Assembly (NCBI GenBank): GCA_038249195.1
Contig: JBBRWM010000004.1
Span: forward strand, 62,001-126,000
DNA: 64,000 nt
Reading direction: 5' to 3'
Source: JAOUEA01 sp038249195
GTDB lineage: Bacteria > Actinomycetota > UBA4738 > HRBIN12
Position 1 is the first letter of the stretch; each line of letters starts with the position of its first letter. The notes beneath the pieces were generated by a model. The model was not told the DNA's origin. It was given only the letters and a program-made list of their open reading frames with translations, and did not search any database. Below are positions 24,577 to 32,379 of this stretch, one piece after another. A program made the translations under genes and the position numbers.

Positions 24577-24936
24577 TCAGCCCATAGGACTTGCGAGCTG
24601 GAAGTAATTCTCGTCGGGGTCGGAGAACGTGCAGAGCAAGGCGTCGCCGCCGTCGTCGGCGGGGTTATAGGGTTCCCGCACGACCGTGGCGCCGGCGGCA
24701 ACCATGCGGTCGAACTCGGTCTTCACCTCGGGGGTCTCGATGTTCCAGATCACGCGACCCGGCTCGGCGTTGGTCCCTTTCACCTGGTCGTGCGGTCCGA
24801 CCATGATGCCTCCCGAGCCGAGCTGCCAGCCGGTGAACCCGCCCTCCTTCCACGCAGGGTCGCCAAAGAGCTTGGTGTAGTAGTCCACGAGACGCTGCGG
24901 ATCTTCCGACCCGATCAATACGCTGTTCAGGTTCAT
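24577..24936 (-). CDS. VOC (glyoxalase/bleomycin-resistance-like) protein
   Basis: A 119-residue single VOC module. The ATG at 24936 follows GAAGGAGGGG. The chain runs NLNSVLIGSEDPQRLVDYYTKLFG, GGIMVGPHDQVKG, VIWNIETPEVKTEFDRMVAAGATVVREPY and TFSDPDENYFQLASP. The last motif contains the Glu that usually binds metal in VOC dimers. Family reactions include isomerisation, epoxide opening and drug binding, and none can be singled out. It is divergent from the phosphatase-superfamily gene at 25099. Confidence 0.88.
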   Translation of the reverse strand: MNLNSVLIGSEDPQRLVDYYTKLFGDPAWKEGGFTGWQLGSGGIMVGPHDQVKGTNAEPGRVIWNIETPEVKTEFDRMVAAGATVVREPYNPADDGGDALLCTFSDPDENYFQLASPMG

Positions 24937-25098
24937 GGCCCCTCCTTCGCGGCGAAGCACCACGATACCCGGGGGGCCGGCGGGACAAACGTTCGAGACT
25001 TGGGCCGGACTGCTCGCCCCATTCCGGTGTTCGAACATCGCTTCGGTACACTTGCAAGCCTTCCCGACCCGGCGGAAAGATTCTGCGGAGAACCCTCT

Positions 25099-26700
25099 AT
25101 GCCACGAGTGATCCTGATCGCGTGGGACGGCGCCGACTGGCGGATCCTGGATCCGCTCCTGGAGGCGGGCGCGCTGCCGAACCTGCAGGCGCTCATCGAC
25201 CGAGGGCAGCGCGACGTCTTGCGCTCGACGGTGCCGACCCACTCGTGGAGCGCGTGGCCGTCCTTCCTCACGGGCGTGGACCCCGTCGACCATGGCGTGT
25301 TCGACATCCTCGAGACCCTGCCGGGGACCCACAAGCAGTACCCGGTCACCTTCAAGTCGATCAAGGCACGCACCTTCCTCGACGACCTCACGGTCGCCAA
25401 CAAGAAGCAGCTGCTGCTCGACGTGCCGCTCACCTTCCCGCCGCCCGAGATCGTGGGCGCGCTCGCGGCGGGCGGCGTCCTTCCCAAGAACCGGCAGTTC
25501 ACGCAGCCGGCCGACCTGCCGCAGACCCTCGCCAAGGCGGGCCTGGAATGGCCGATCAACGGCATGAGCTGGACGACCTATCACAACAAGCCCGATGCCT
25601 ACCTCGATGAGGCGTTCGAGGTGACCGCGAAGCGCATCAAAGCCTCCGAGTGGCTGATGGACAACACCGATTGGGACCTGATGGCGAGCGTCTGGGTCAG
25701 CATCGACCGGACTCAGCACGCCCTCTCCAACTTCGTCGCGCCCGATCACCCCGACTACGTGAAGAACAAGGACACGCGCATCGGCAGGAAGGTCGCGGAC
25801 ATCTTCCGCCAGACCGATGACGCGATCGGCGCGTTCGTCTCTCGCGCGAGGTCCGACGACATCATCCTGTTCATCTCCGACCACGGCTTCCAGTCCTGTA
25901 CCCGCACGATCAACATGGACCGGCTGCTGCACGAGTTCGGCTACCTCGACTTCAGCGCCTCCAACGTGGTGTTCGGGCCGATGCAGTGGGGCCCCGTGCG
26001 CAAGGTGGCGCGCAAGGTCTACGACACCCTGGGGCTGCACGGGAAGGTGGCCTTGCCGCAGTCGATCAACTGGGCGAAGACGCGGGCGTTCACCTCGATC
26101 CGCTCCACGGGCGAGGGCGTCACCATCAACCTCGCCGGCCGGGAGATCGACGGCATCGTGGACCCGGGCGACTATGACCAGGTGCGCGACGCCGTGATGG
26201 ATCGCCTCGCCGATTTCGTCGATCCCAAGACCGGCCAGAAACCCGTCAAGGAGATCCACAAGCGCGAAGACGTGTTCAAGGGGAGGTACGCCGATCAGGC
26301 GCCCGACATCTTGATGGTTCCCGCCGAGAACTACTCGCTCACCCACGCGAAGGCCGCTTACGAGGACGCGGACTGGGTGAGCGGAGACCACCGCATCGAG
26401 GGGACCATCGTGGCGGTAGGGCCCGACGTGCGGCCCTTCGAGCAGACGCCCGCCCTGATCGACATGGCGCCCACCATCGTGGCCGCGCTCGACGCACCCG
26501 CGGCCGTGAAGCCCACAGGGCGCGTGCTCAGCGAGATCCTCGGCAGCGAGGCCCACATCACCGAGCGCGAGGTTGCCGGGGAGCCGGCCCCCGCCATCCC
26601 CGGCATGGCGATCCCGGGCATGGGCGGCGAGTCCGCCGTGAACGAAACCGAGGCGGACGAGATGGAGGAGCACCTCCGAGGGCTCGGCTACATCGAGTAG
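25099..26700 (+). CDS. Alkaline-phosphatase-superfamily hydrolase (type I phosphodiesterase/nucleotide pyrophosphatase-like)
   Basis: 533 residues without a signal peptide. The ATG at 25099 is chosen because the domain starts there (MPRVILIAWDGADWRILDPLL); the longer open frame upstream covers the divergent VOC gene. Metal-site motifs of the superfamily are visible: WDGAD near residue 10, the nucleophile region STVPTHSWSAWPSFLTG, ILFISDHGFQS and SGDHRIEG. A C-terminal stretch with a PGMAIPGM repeat and an acidic end (ETEADEMEEHLRGLGYIE) closes the protein. Relatives hydrolyse phosphodiesters or transfer phosphoryl groups on lipids or nucleotides. The substrate is not evident. Confidence 0.88.
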   Translation: MPRVILIAWDGADWRILDPLLEAGALPNLQALIDRGQRDVLRSTVPTHSWSAWPSFLTGVDPVDHGVFDILETLPGTHKQYPVTFKSIKARTFLDDLTVANKKQLLLDVPLTFPPPEIVGALAAGGVLPKNRQFTQPADLPQTLAKAGLEWPINGMSWTTYHNKPDAYLDEAFEVTAKRIKASEWLMDNTDWDLMASVWVSIDRTQHALSNFVAPDHPDYVKNKDTRIGRKVADIFRQTDDAIGAFVSRARSDDIILFISDHGFQSCTRTINMDRLLHEFGYLDFSASNVVFGPMQWGPVRKVARKVYDTLGLHGKVALPQSINWAKTRAFTSIRSTGEGVTINLAGREIDGIVDPGDYDQVRDAVMDRLADFVDPKTGQKPVKEIHKREDVFKGRYADQAPDILMVPAENYSLTHAKAAYEDADWVSGDHRIEGTIVAVGPDVRPFEQTPALIDMAPTIVAALDAPAAVKPTGRVLSEILGSEAHITEREVAGEPAPAIPGMAIPGMGGESAVNETEADEMEEHLRGLGYIE

Positions 26701-26730
26701 CGGATCTGGCGGCGCAGCCGGGCGGCGACC

Positions 26731-26763
26731 TCGGGGCCCGGGCCCTTAGGACCCGAGCCCCGA
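26731..26763. terminator. GC-rich hairpin between convergent genes
   Basis: TCGGGGC (26731-26737) pairs with GCCCCGA (26757-26763), with a further inner CGGG/CCCG pairing. It lies in the 76-bp gap between the stop codons of the convergent phosphatase-like and YCII genes and could end both transcripts. No T-run follows. Confidence 0.6.
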
Positions 26764-26776
26764 CGCATGCCGTGCG

Positions 26777-27091
26777 CTACATCACCTCGATGGTCTCGCG
26801 CACCGAGATGCTGGCGCCACCTTGTCGGACCGGGCAGTCCTTGGCCATCGCGGTTGCCTCATCGAGCGAGTCAGCCACGATGATCGAGTAGCCCGAGGCG
26901 CCGCCGCTGCCGTCGGAGACCGCCCCGTCGGCGGCGATCAGCGTGGATGCGGACGCGAAGGGATTACCCGGGTCCTTCACGGCGGCGCCGAGGCTCGTGA
27001 ACCACGCCTCCCACGCGGCCATCACCTGCTTCTGCTCCTCCGCGCCCTTGGGCATCGATCCGCCCTCGTAGAGCAACACGTAGTCGGTCAT
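26777..27091 (-). CDS. YCII-related (DGPF) domain protein
   Basis: 104 residues, single YCII-like domain of the DGPF subgroup, which is typical of genomes rich in ECF sigma factors and AHSA1 proteins. Visible features are MTDYVLLYEGG, the amphipathic helix QVMAAWEAWFTSLGAAV, GGASGYSIIVADSLDEATAMAKDCP and a terminal VRETIEVM strand. The fold is a ferredoxin-like dimer and no enzyme activity is established for this subgroup. It has a GGAGGA ribosome site. It is divergent from the ABC exporter operon at 27205. Confidence 0.9.
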   Translation of the reverse strand: MTDYVLLYEGGSMPKGAEEQKQVMAAWEAWFTSLGAAVKDPGNPFASASTLIAADGAVSDGSGGASGYSIIVADSLDEATAMAKDCPVRQGGASISVRETIEVM

Positions 27092-27204
27092 CGTTCCTCC
27101 TCCCGTGCGGACCTTCGGTGTCCGCGCACTACCCCACGACGAACGTCCGAGCCGGAAATCGACACGGCGGGGCGTTCATCGCGTTCTGTAGCATCATCGA
27201 TCGC

Positions 27205-28188
27205 ATGAGCGAGCCCGCGATCGTCGTCGACAAGCTGGCCAAGCGATTCGGAGAGGTGACGGCCCTCGCCGGGATCGACCTCGAGGTCGCCGAGGGCACG
27301 GTCTTCGGGCTGCTCGGTCCCAACGGGGCCGGAAAGACCACCGTCGTGCGGGTGCTGTCCACGATCATCCATCCGGACGAGGGCCGCGCCGAGGTCCTGG
27401 GGTTCGACGTCGTTCGCGACGCCGACGCCGTGCGTCGCAGGATCGGGATGGCGGGGCAGGCGGCGGCCGTGGACGCCAACCTGACGGGCCGCGAAAACCT
27501 CCAGATGGTTGGCGTCCTGAGTCAGCTGCCGCGCGCCAGCATCGCACCCCGGGCGGCAGAGCTGCTCGGCGACTTCGGCCTCGAACACGCGGCCGACCGA
27601 CCGGCGCGCACCTACTCGGGCGGCATGCGCCGCCGCCTCGACATCGCAGCCGCCCTGGTCCCCAAGCCCCCCGTGCTCTTCCTCGACGAACCCACGACGG
27701 GCCTCGACCTGTCGAGCCGCAATGCTTTATGGGACACGATCCGGACGCTCGTGGGCGACGGCACGACGGTGCTCCTCACGACCCAGTATCTGGAGGAAGC
27801 CGATCAGCTCGCCGCGCGCATCGCCGTGGTGGACGGGGGCGAGGTCATCGCCAACGACACCCCCGCCAACCTGAAGGCGCAGCTGGGGGACACCGTCGTG
27901 GATCTGGGTTTCGGCGACGAGGCCACCGCCACGCGTGCCATCGGGCTGCTGGACGGCATCGCCGGCTCGTCTGAGCGCGAGGGCACCACCGTGCGCATCT
28001 CCTCCGATCGGGGTCCCCGGGTCCTGGTGGAGGTGCTTCGCCGGTTCGAGGCAGGCGGCATCGAGCCGGCGACGCTGGGCGTGCGTGAGCCCAGCCTGGA
28101 CGACGTGTTCCTCACGCTCACGGGCCACCACGCCGAACCCGCGGCCGAGGATCCGGGACCGCGTCTGGCCGAGGGAGGTCCGGCGTGA
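27205..28188 (+). CDS. ABC exporter ATPase (DrrA-like)
   Basis: 327 residues. The ATG at 27205 begins the domain (SEPAIVVDKLAKRFGEVTAL). Walker A is GPNGAGKTT, signature YSGGMRRRL and Walker B LFLDEPTTGLD, all intact, followed by the C-terminal DrrA-type extension that ends in the motif PSLDDVFLTLTGH. DrrA proteins power export of drugs such as daunorubicin; here the substrate is not known and the pair could equally export lipids or peptides. The permease start overlaps its stop by 4 bp (GTGA). Confidence 0.94.
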   Translation: MSEPAIVVDKLAKRFGEVTALAGIDLEVAEGTVFGLLGPNGAGKTTVVRVLSTIIHPDEGRAEVLGFDVVRDADAVRRRIGMAGQAAAVDANLTGRENLQMVGVLSQLPRASIAPRAAELLGDFGLEHAADRPARTYSGGMRRRLDIAAALVPKPPVLFLDEPTTGLDLSSRNALWDTIRTLVGDGTTVLLTTQYLEEADQLAARIAVVDGGEVIANDTPANLKAQLGDTVVDLGFGDEATATRAIGLLDGIAGSSEREGTTVRISSDRGPRVLVEVLRRFEAGGIEPATLGVREPSLDDVFLTLTGHHAEPAAEDPGPRLAEGGPA

Positions 28189-29003
28189 CCACGCGCTCGC
28201 TCCCCGCCGTCCTCGACCTGTCGCGTGACCGAAGGATCCCCATGGGGATCCTCCGCGACACGTTCGCGATCGCCCGGCGGAACCTGATCGCGTACGTCCG
28301 CATCCCGCAGCTGCTGGTCTTCTCCACGATCCAGCCGATCGTCTTCGTCATCATGTTCCGCTACGTCTTCGGCGGCGCCATCACCGGACTCCCGCCGGGC
28401 GTGAGCTACGTCAACTACCTGATGCCCGGCATCTTCGTGCAGACCGTGGTGTTCGGTGCCATCGCGACGGCCATCGGCCTCGCCACCGACATGAAGACCG
28501 GCCTGATGGAACGGTTCCACGCCCTGCCGATGGCGCGCTCGGCCGTGCTGACGGGGCGCACGGCGGCGGACCTCCTGCGCAACGTGTTCGTGGTGATCCT
28601 CATGATGGTCGTGGGGTTCCTGGTGGGCTGGCGGATCGGCACGAACGTCGTCGGGTTGATCGCCGGCGCGCTGCTCGTCATGCTCTTCGGCTACGCGATG
28701 TCGTGGGTCTTCGCCACCGTCGGGATGGCCGTGGGGGATCCGGAGACGGCGCAGGCCGCGGCGTTCCCCGTGCTCGCCCCGCTGGTGTTCGCCTCGTCGG
28801 CATTCGTGCCGACCTCGTCCATGCCGACGTGGCTTCAGGCGTTCGCGAATCACCAGCCCGTGACGGCCACGGTGAACGCCGTGCGCGCGCTCACCATCGG
28901 TGGACCCACGGCGACCTACGTGTGGGAGTCACTCGCGTGGGACGTGGGCATCCTGGCGGTCTTCGTCACCCTCTCGGTCCGGCTCTATCGCCGGACGGAC
29001 TGA
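28185..29003 (+). CDS. ABC-2 type permease (DrrB-like)
   Basis: 272 residues from the GTG at 28185 that overlaps the ATPase stop. Six transmembrane helices are visible, with the ABC-2 signature region in the middle (GLMERFHALPMARSAVLTGRTAADLLRN) and the late segment FASSAFVPTSSMPTWLQAFANHQPVT typical of DrrB/NodJ proteins. It forms the membrane path for the exporter coded with the ATPase. Codon use and GC content match the surroundings, so there is no sign of recent arrival. Confidence 0.93.
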   Translation: MTTRSLPAVLDLSRDRRIPMGILRDTFAIARRNLIAYVRIPQLLVFSTIQPIVFVIMFRYVFGGAITGLPPGVSYVNYLMPGIFVQTVVFGAIATAIGLATDMKTGLMERFHALPMARSAVLTGRTAADLLRNVFVVILMMVVGFLVGWRIGTNVVGLIAGALLVMLFGYAMSWVFATVGMAVGDPETAQAAAFPVLAPLVFASSAFVPTSSMPTWLQAFANHQPVTATVNAVRALTIGGPTATYVWESLAWDVGILAVFVTLSVRLYRRTD

Positions 29004-29067
29004 CATCGCGTCGCCGTTCGTCCGGTAACCTTCGGCGGACCTACTCCGCTGTTCGAAAGGGGCTCGG

Positions 29068-30063
29068 ATGCGCCTGGGATACGCCGTGGCACCTCTGGCA
29101 TTGGCCACATCATTGGTCGCCACCACGTTCACCGCCTCGGCAACGGTCAACGCCCGGGCGCCGGGCTCGGGAATCCACGGTGGGCCCGGCGGCGTCGTCA
29201 GGGTGCAGCGCCACGAGGCGAGGGCCCATGTCGCCAAGAAGCGACCCAAGCTCAAGTATCACGGGGGTCCCGTGATGCCGTCGAGCACCACCCACGCGAT
29301 CTACTGGACGCCGGAAGGCCGCGAGTTCGACTCCGGTTACACCGACGTCATCGAGCGGTATTTCACCGATGCCGCGGCCGACAGCGGCGGCCATGCAAAC
29401 GTGTACTCGGTCCTGACCCAGTACACGGACTCGCGGGGACACCGGGCGAACTACGACCAGACCTTCGGCGGGTCCTTCGTGGACTCCAACCCGTATCCGG
29501 CCAACGGATGCCCCAAGTACCACTCCGCCGCGGGCGAGCTCATCAAGATCTGCCTCACGGACAAGCAGCTGCGCAGGGAGCTGAAGCGCGTGGTGCGTAC
29601 CAACGGCTGGACCACCGGCATCGACCAGGCGTTCTTCATGATGACGCCGGACGGCGTTGGTTCGTGCTTCGGTCGCAACGGCAAGGCATGCTCGTTCACC
29701 TACTACTGCGCGTATCACTCCTACTCCGGCACCAGGTCATCGCCGACGATCTACGCGAACATCCCGTACGCACCCATGTTGGCCAACGGCTGCGGGACCC
29801 CGCAGGCTCCCAACGGCCCCGTGGACGGGACGCTCGACTCCATCAGCCACGAGCATCGAGAGATGACGAACGACCCACTGTTGAACGCCTGGTTCGACCG
29901 AACGGGGTACGAGGGCTCGGACAAGTGCGTGAGCAACTACGGCAAGGCCCTCGGCACTGCGACAAACGGAGACGCCTACAACCAGGTGATCAACCATAAC
30001 TACTACTTCACCCAGCGCGAGTGGTCCAATCGTGACCGCGGCTGCAAGGCGCGGCGTTCCTAG
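29068..30063 (+). CDS. Secreted protein of unknown function (EXORDIUM-like start, SHExxE motif)
   Basis: 331 residues with a signal peptide (MRLGYAVAPLALATSLVATT, cleavage near ASA). The mature protein starts with a basic stretch and LKYHGGPVMPSSTTHAIYWTP, which recalls the opening of the phosphate-induced/EXORDIUM family. Six or more cysteines (CPKYH, KICLTD, SCFGRNGKACSFTYYCAYH, NGCG, DKCVS, RGCK) suggest disulfides outside the cell. Near the end, SISHEHREMTNDPLLNAW carries an HExxE-like motif that could bind metal as in secreted peptidases, but a third ligand was not identified. I do not recognise a defined function. It follows the ABC exporter by 64 bp and has its own AAGG ribosome site. 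Confidence 0.75.
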   Translation: MRLGYAVAPLALATSLVATTFTASATVNARAPGSGIHGGPGGVVRVQRHEARAHVAKKRPKLKYHGGPVMPSSTTHAIYWTPEGREFDSGYTDVIERYFTDAAADSGGHANVYSVLTQYTDSRGHRANYDQTFGGSFVDSNPYPANGCPKYHSAAGELIKICLTDKQLRRELKRVVRTNGWTTGIDQAFFMMTPDGVGSCFGRNGKACSFTYYCAYHSYSGTRSSPTIYANIPYAPMLANGCGTPQAPNGPVDGTLDSISHEHREMTNDPLLNAWFDRTGYEGSDKCVSNYGKALGTATNGDAYNQVINHNYYFTQREWSNRDRGCKARRS

Positions 30064-30093
30064 CTCACACGGCGACGTAGGCTGGCACCGGAC

Positions 30094-30128
30094 GGGGCGC
30101 CCACCATCGAAGGGGTGGCGGGCGCCCC
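30094..30128. terminator. Strong hairpin after the secreted-protein gene
   Basis: GGGGCGCCC (30094-30102) pairs with GGGCGCCCC (30120-30128), with additional ACC/GGT pairing inside. It lies 30 bp after the stop of the secreted-protein gene and about 70 bp before the flippase start. No T-run follows. Confidence 0.6.
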
Positions 30129-30199
30129 GCCTGCCATCCTCGTGACGATCGACGTCGCCGAGGGTCGCGCGAGCTTGGGTCGGGGATACTTGGGCCGCC

Positions 30200-31777
30200 G
30201 TGGGAACCCCTGAAGAAGCGCTCGCCGCCGCGCAGGCCGAAGAGGCCGCGCTGCCCGATCACGCCGACGAGGTCCGCGACCGCAAGACGATCCTCGCCGG
30301 GACCGGCCAGAACATCGTCGGCCTCGGCGTCTACGTGGTCGCGAGTTTCGGCATGAGCATCCTGATCGCGCGCGCGTTCGGGGCCGGCTCGGGCCAGTTC
30401 GGGCAGATCACCCTGATGACGCAGTTCGCGTTCGTGGCGGGGGCCGCCACGCGGTTCGGGATGGACATGGCCTCGGTGCGCCGGGTCGCCATCGAGGCGG
30501 GCAAGGGCGAGCCGGGACGCTCCCGAGCGATCGTACGCATCGCGGCGGGGATCGCCGCGGCGGTGAGCGTGTTGGTGGCGGCGATCGTCCTGGTGGCGGC
30601 CGTGCCCATCGCCGACCTCGTCAACGTGCCAAGCGCGTCGGTGGTCGCCGCCGCGTTCGGGCTCGTGTTCGTGGCCGTGGCCCAGGTATACCTGGGCGGC
30701 AGCCGCGGGCTCAAGATCATGCGCCACACCCTCTACGCCTATTGGATCGGTCAGTCCCTCGGCTGGATCGTCATCACGCTCGCCCTCTGGGCGCTCGTGG
30801 ACAAGACCGTGGCGGTCACCGTGTGGGGCTACACCTTGTCCTGGGTGGTGGCCGGCATCGTCGCCTGGTGGTCCTGGCGCAGCGCCACAAAGCCGTTCGC
30901 CCCCCAGCCTGCCGAGGCCAACGAGGCGAAGGCGCTCGTCAAGTACGGGGCCCCCCGTGCTCCCGCCGCGCTGCTCAGCCAGGCCCTGTTCTACACGGAC
31001 CTCGCCGTGCTCTCCCACTTCTACCCGCACAGCCCCGACCTGAGCGTCTACGCGGCGGCGATCCGCGTGGCCCAGGCGCTCGTGCTCTTCCTCACCGCCG
31101 TGAGCTACATGTTCAGCCCGTTCGTCGCGGACCTCTACGAACGCGGGCTGCGGGACCGGCTGAACGCCCTGTTCAAACAGATCACCCGGTGGACGCTGAG
31201 CGGCACGATCCCGCTCCTGCTGCTGTTCATGATCGCCCCGTCGGCGGTGCTCCACCTGTTCGGCGGCTCGTACGACGCGGGTACCTCGTGGCTCCGGGTC
31301 TTGCTGATCGGGCAGATCGTGAACGTGAGCGTGGGCGCCGCGGGCTTCATCCTCATCATGGTGGGCCGCACCGGGTGGGACCTGCTCGTGTACGCCCTTT
31401 CGTTCATGCTCGATCTCGTGGTCGCGATCGCGCTGGTCCCGCATCTCGGCCCCATGGGTGCCGCCATCGCGCAGACGAGCGCCCTCGTCGTGTCCAACTC
31501 GCTCCGACTGTGGCTCGTGTGGCGCTTCGTGCGGATCCAGCCCTACGACCGCTACTACGCGCGGCTCTTGATCCCGACGGCGATCGGCGGCGCCGTCATG
31601 TTGGTCGTCCACGCGTTCACGAACGGTCCCCACTGGGCCGTGGACTTCGTCGCCACCGGGGTGATCGGCGGGGGGGTCTACTACGTCGTCCTGGTGCTCT
31701 TCGGTCTCACGCCGGAGGAACGGTCGAGCGTCCTCGGGATATGGAGCAGACTCCGAGACGCCCGGGCATCCGCCTAG
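30200..31777 (+). CDS. Polysaccharide/lipid-linked-glycan flippase (MOP superfamily, Wzx-like)
   Basis: 525 residues from a GTG at 30200, with 12-14 transmembrane helices. The N-terminus is a charged helix (EEALAAAQAEEAALPDHADEVRDRKTILAGTGQN), then LIARAFGAGSGQFGQITL, a typical loop of Wzx-type flippases. Members move undecaprenyl-linked or other lipid-linked sugars across the membrane for cell-surface glycan assembly. No glycosyltransferases are adjacent; the nearest envelope gene is the LCP protein at 37337. A GGATACT stretch 8-14 bp upstream of the GTG could be a -10 box of a leaderless transcript. Confidence 0.88.
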   Translation: MGTPEEALAAAQAEEAALPDHADEVRDRKTILAGTGQNIVGLGVYVVASFGMSILIARAFGAGSGQFGQITLMTQFAFVAGAATRFGMDMASVRRVAIEAGKGEPGRSRAIVRIAAGIAAAVSVLVAAIVLVAAVPIADLVNVPSASVVAAAFGLVFVAVAQVYLGGSRGLKIMRHTLYAYWIGQSLGWIVITLALWALVDKTVAVTVWGYTLSWVVAGIVAWWSWRSATKPFAPQPAEANEAKALVKYGAPRAPAALLSQALFYTDLAVLSHFYPHSPDLSVYAAAIRVAQALVLFLTAVSYMFSPFVADLYERGLRDRLNALFKQITRWTLSGTIPLLLLFMIAPSAVLHLFGGSYDAGTSWLRVLLIGQIVNVSVGAAGFILIMVGRTGWDLLVYALSFMLDLVVAIALVPHLGPMGAAIAQTSALVVSNSLRLWLVWRFVRIQPYDRYYARLLIPTAIGGAVMLVVHAFTNGPHWAVDFVATGVIGGGVYYVVLVLFGLTPEERSSVLGIWSRLRDARASA

Positions 31778-31780
31778 GGT

Positions 31781-32224
31781 CTAGCGACCGCGCTCGGATC
31801 GCTCTTCGTGGATCGTTGGTTCACGCAGGACGATGACGTCGGCCATGGTCGCGTCACCATCGCCCAAGGCAAGCACGCGACGGCGGCGTTCCACCTGCCG
31901 CTTCATCGTGTGGATCTGCGTCTGCACCTCCTGGAACTCCTCGAGCAAGGCGTCCCGCTCCTCGAGGAGGTGATCCAGGGTGCGCTTGAGCTCGGCCTCG
32001 GGTCTCCCCGGGACGCCGCCGCCACGCCCGGCGACGGCATCGGAGAACGGGACCGCGGGGGTGGGGTGGCGATCAGTCCACCGCCTGGATAGCGCGGCGG
32101 CCGCCAGGCGCTCCGATCGACGTTCGTGCGCCCTCGCGAGCACGGCGGTACAGGCGAGGGCGGCGCCGGCCAGGAAACCGACCGTGATCCAGGCGGCAGC
32201 CGTAGCGACCAAGACACGCACCAT
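31781..32224 (-). CDS. Membrane-anchored coiled-coil protein
   Basis: 147 residues: one N-terminal transmembrane helix (about 3-29, VLVATAAAWITVGFLAGAAL), a basic linker, then a coiled coil (about 77-115; ELKRTLDHLLEERDALLEEFQEVQ is the clearest part) and a short polar tail. It is probably anchored with the coil in the cytoplasm. No family is recognised. It follows the helicase gene on the same strand after 155 bp and is convergent with the flippase gene, with 3 bp between the stops. Confidence 0.65.
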   Translation of the reverse strand: MVRVLVATAAAWITVGFLAGAALACTAVLARAHERRSERLAAAALSRRWTDRHPTPAVPFSDAVAGRGGGVPGRPEAELKRTLDHLLEERDALLEEFQEVQTQIHTMKRQVERRRRVLALGDGDATMADVIVLREPTIHEERSERGR

Positions 32225-32327
32225 GTGGTTGAGGTTCCCTTCCGCCCCGGCACGGGCATGACCGCCCGTTTCGCGCCGAAGGCTCGCCTACCGAGGGTTC
32301 TGGGGCAATACGGCGTTCGCTGAGGGT

Positions 32328-32369
32328 CGATGGCCCTCGGGCGCCCGTGCGATGGCCCTCGGGCGCCCG
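32328..32369. repeat. Direct repeat of 20 bp, period 22
   Basis: cgatggccctcgggcgcccg occurs at 32328-32347 and again at 32350-32369. Each copy contains the palindrome CGGGCGCCCG. The pair sits just downstream of the helicase stop (32380, minus strand), so it may act as twin terminator hairpins. Confidence 0.7.
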
Positions 32370-32379
32370 CGCCGCTCGT

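Noticed and set aside
24577..26673. A 698-codon minus-strand frame covering the phosphatase-like gene
   Set aside because: Only its last 119 codons (24577-24936) are a real VOC gene with its own ribosome site; the rest is antisense to a conserved enzyme.
32328..32369. Possible start of a CRISPR-like array
   Set aside because: Only two 20-bp copies with a 2-bp gap; there are no spacers, further copies or cas genes.
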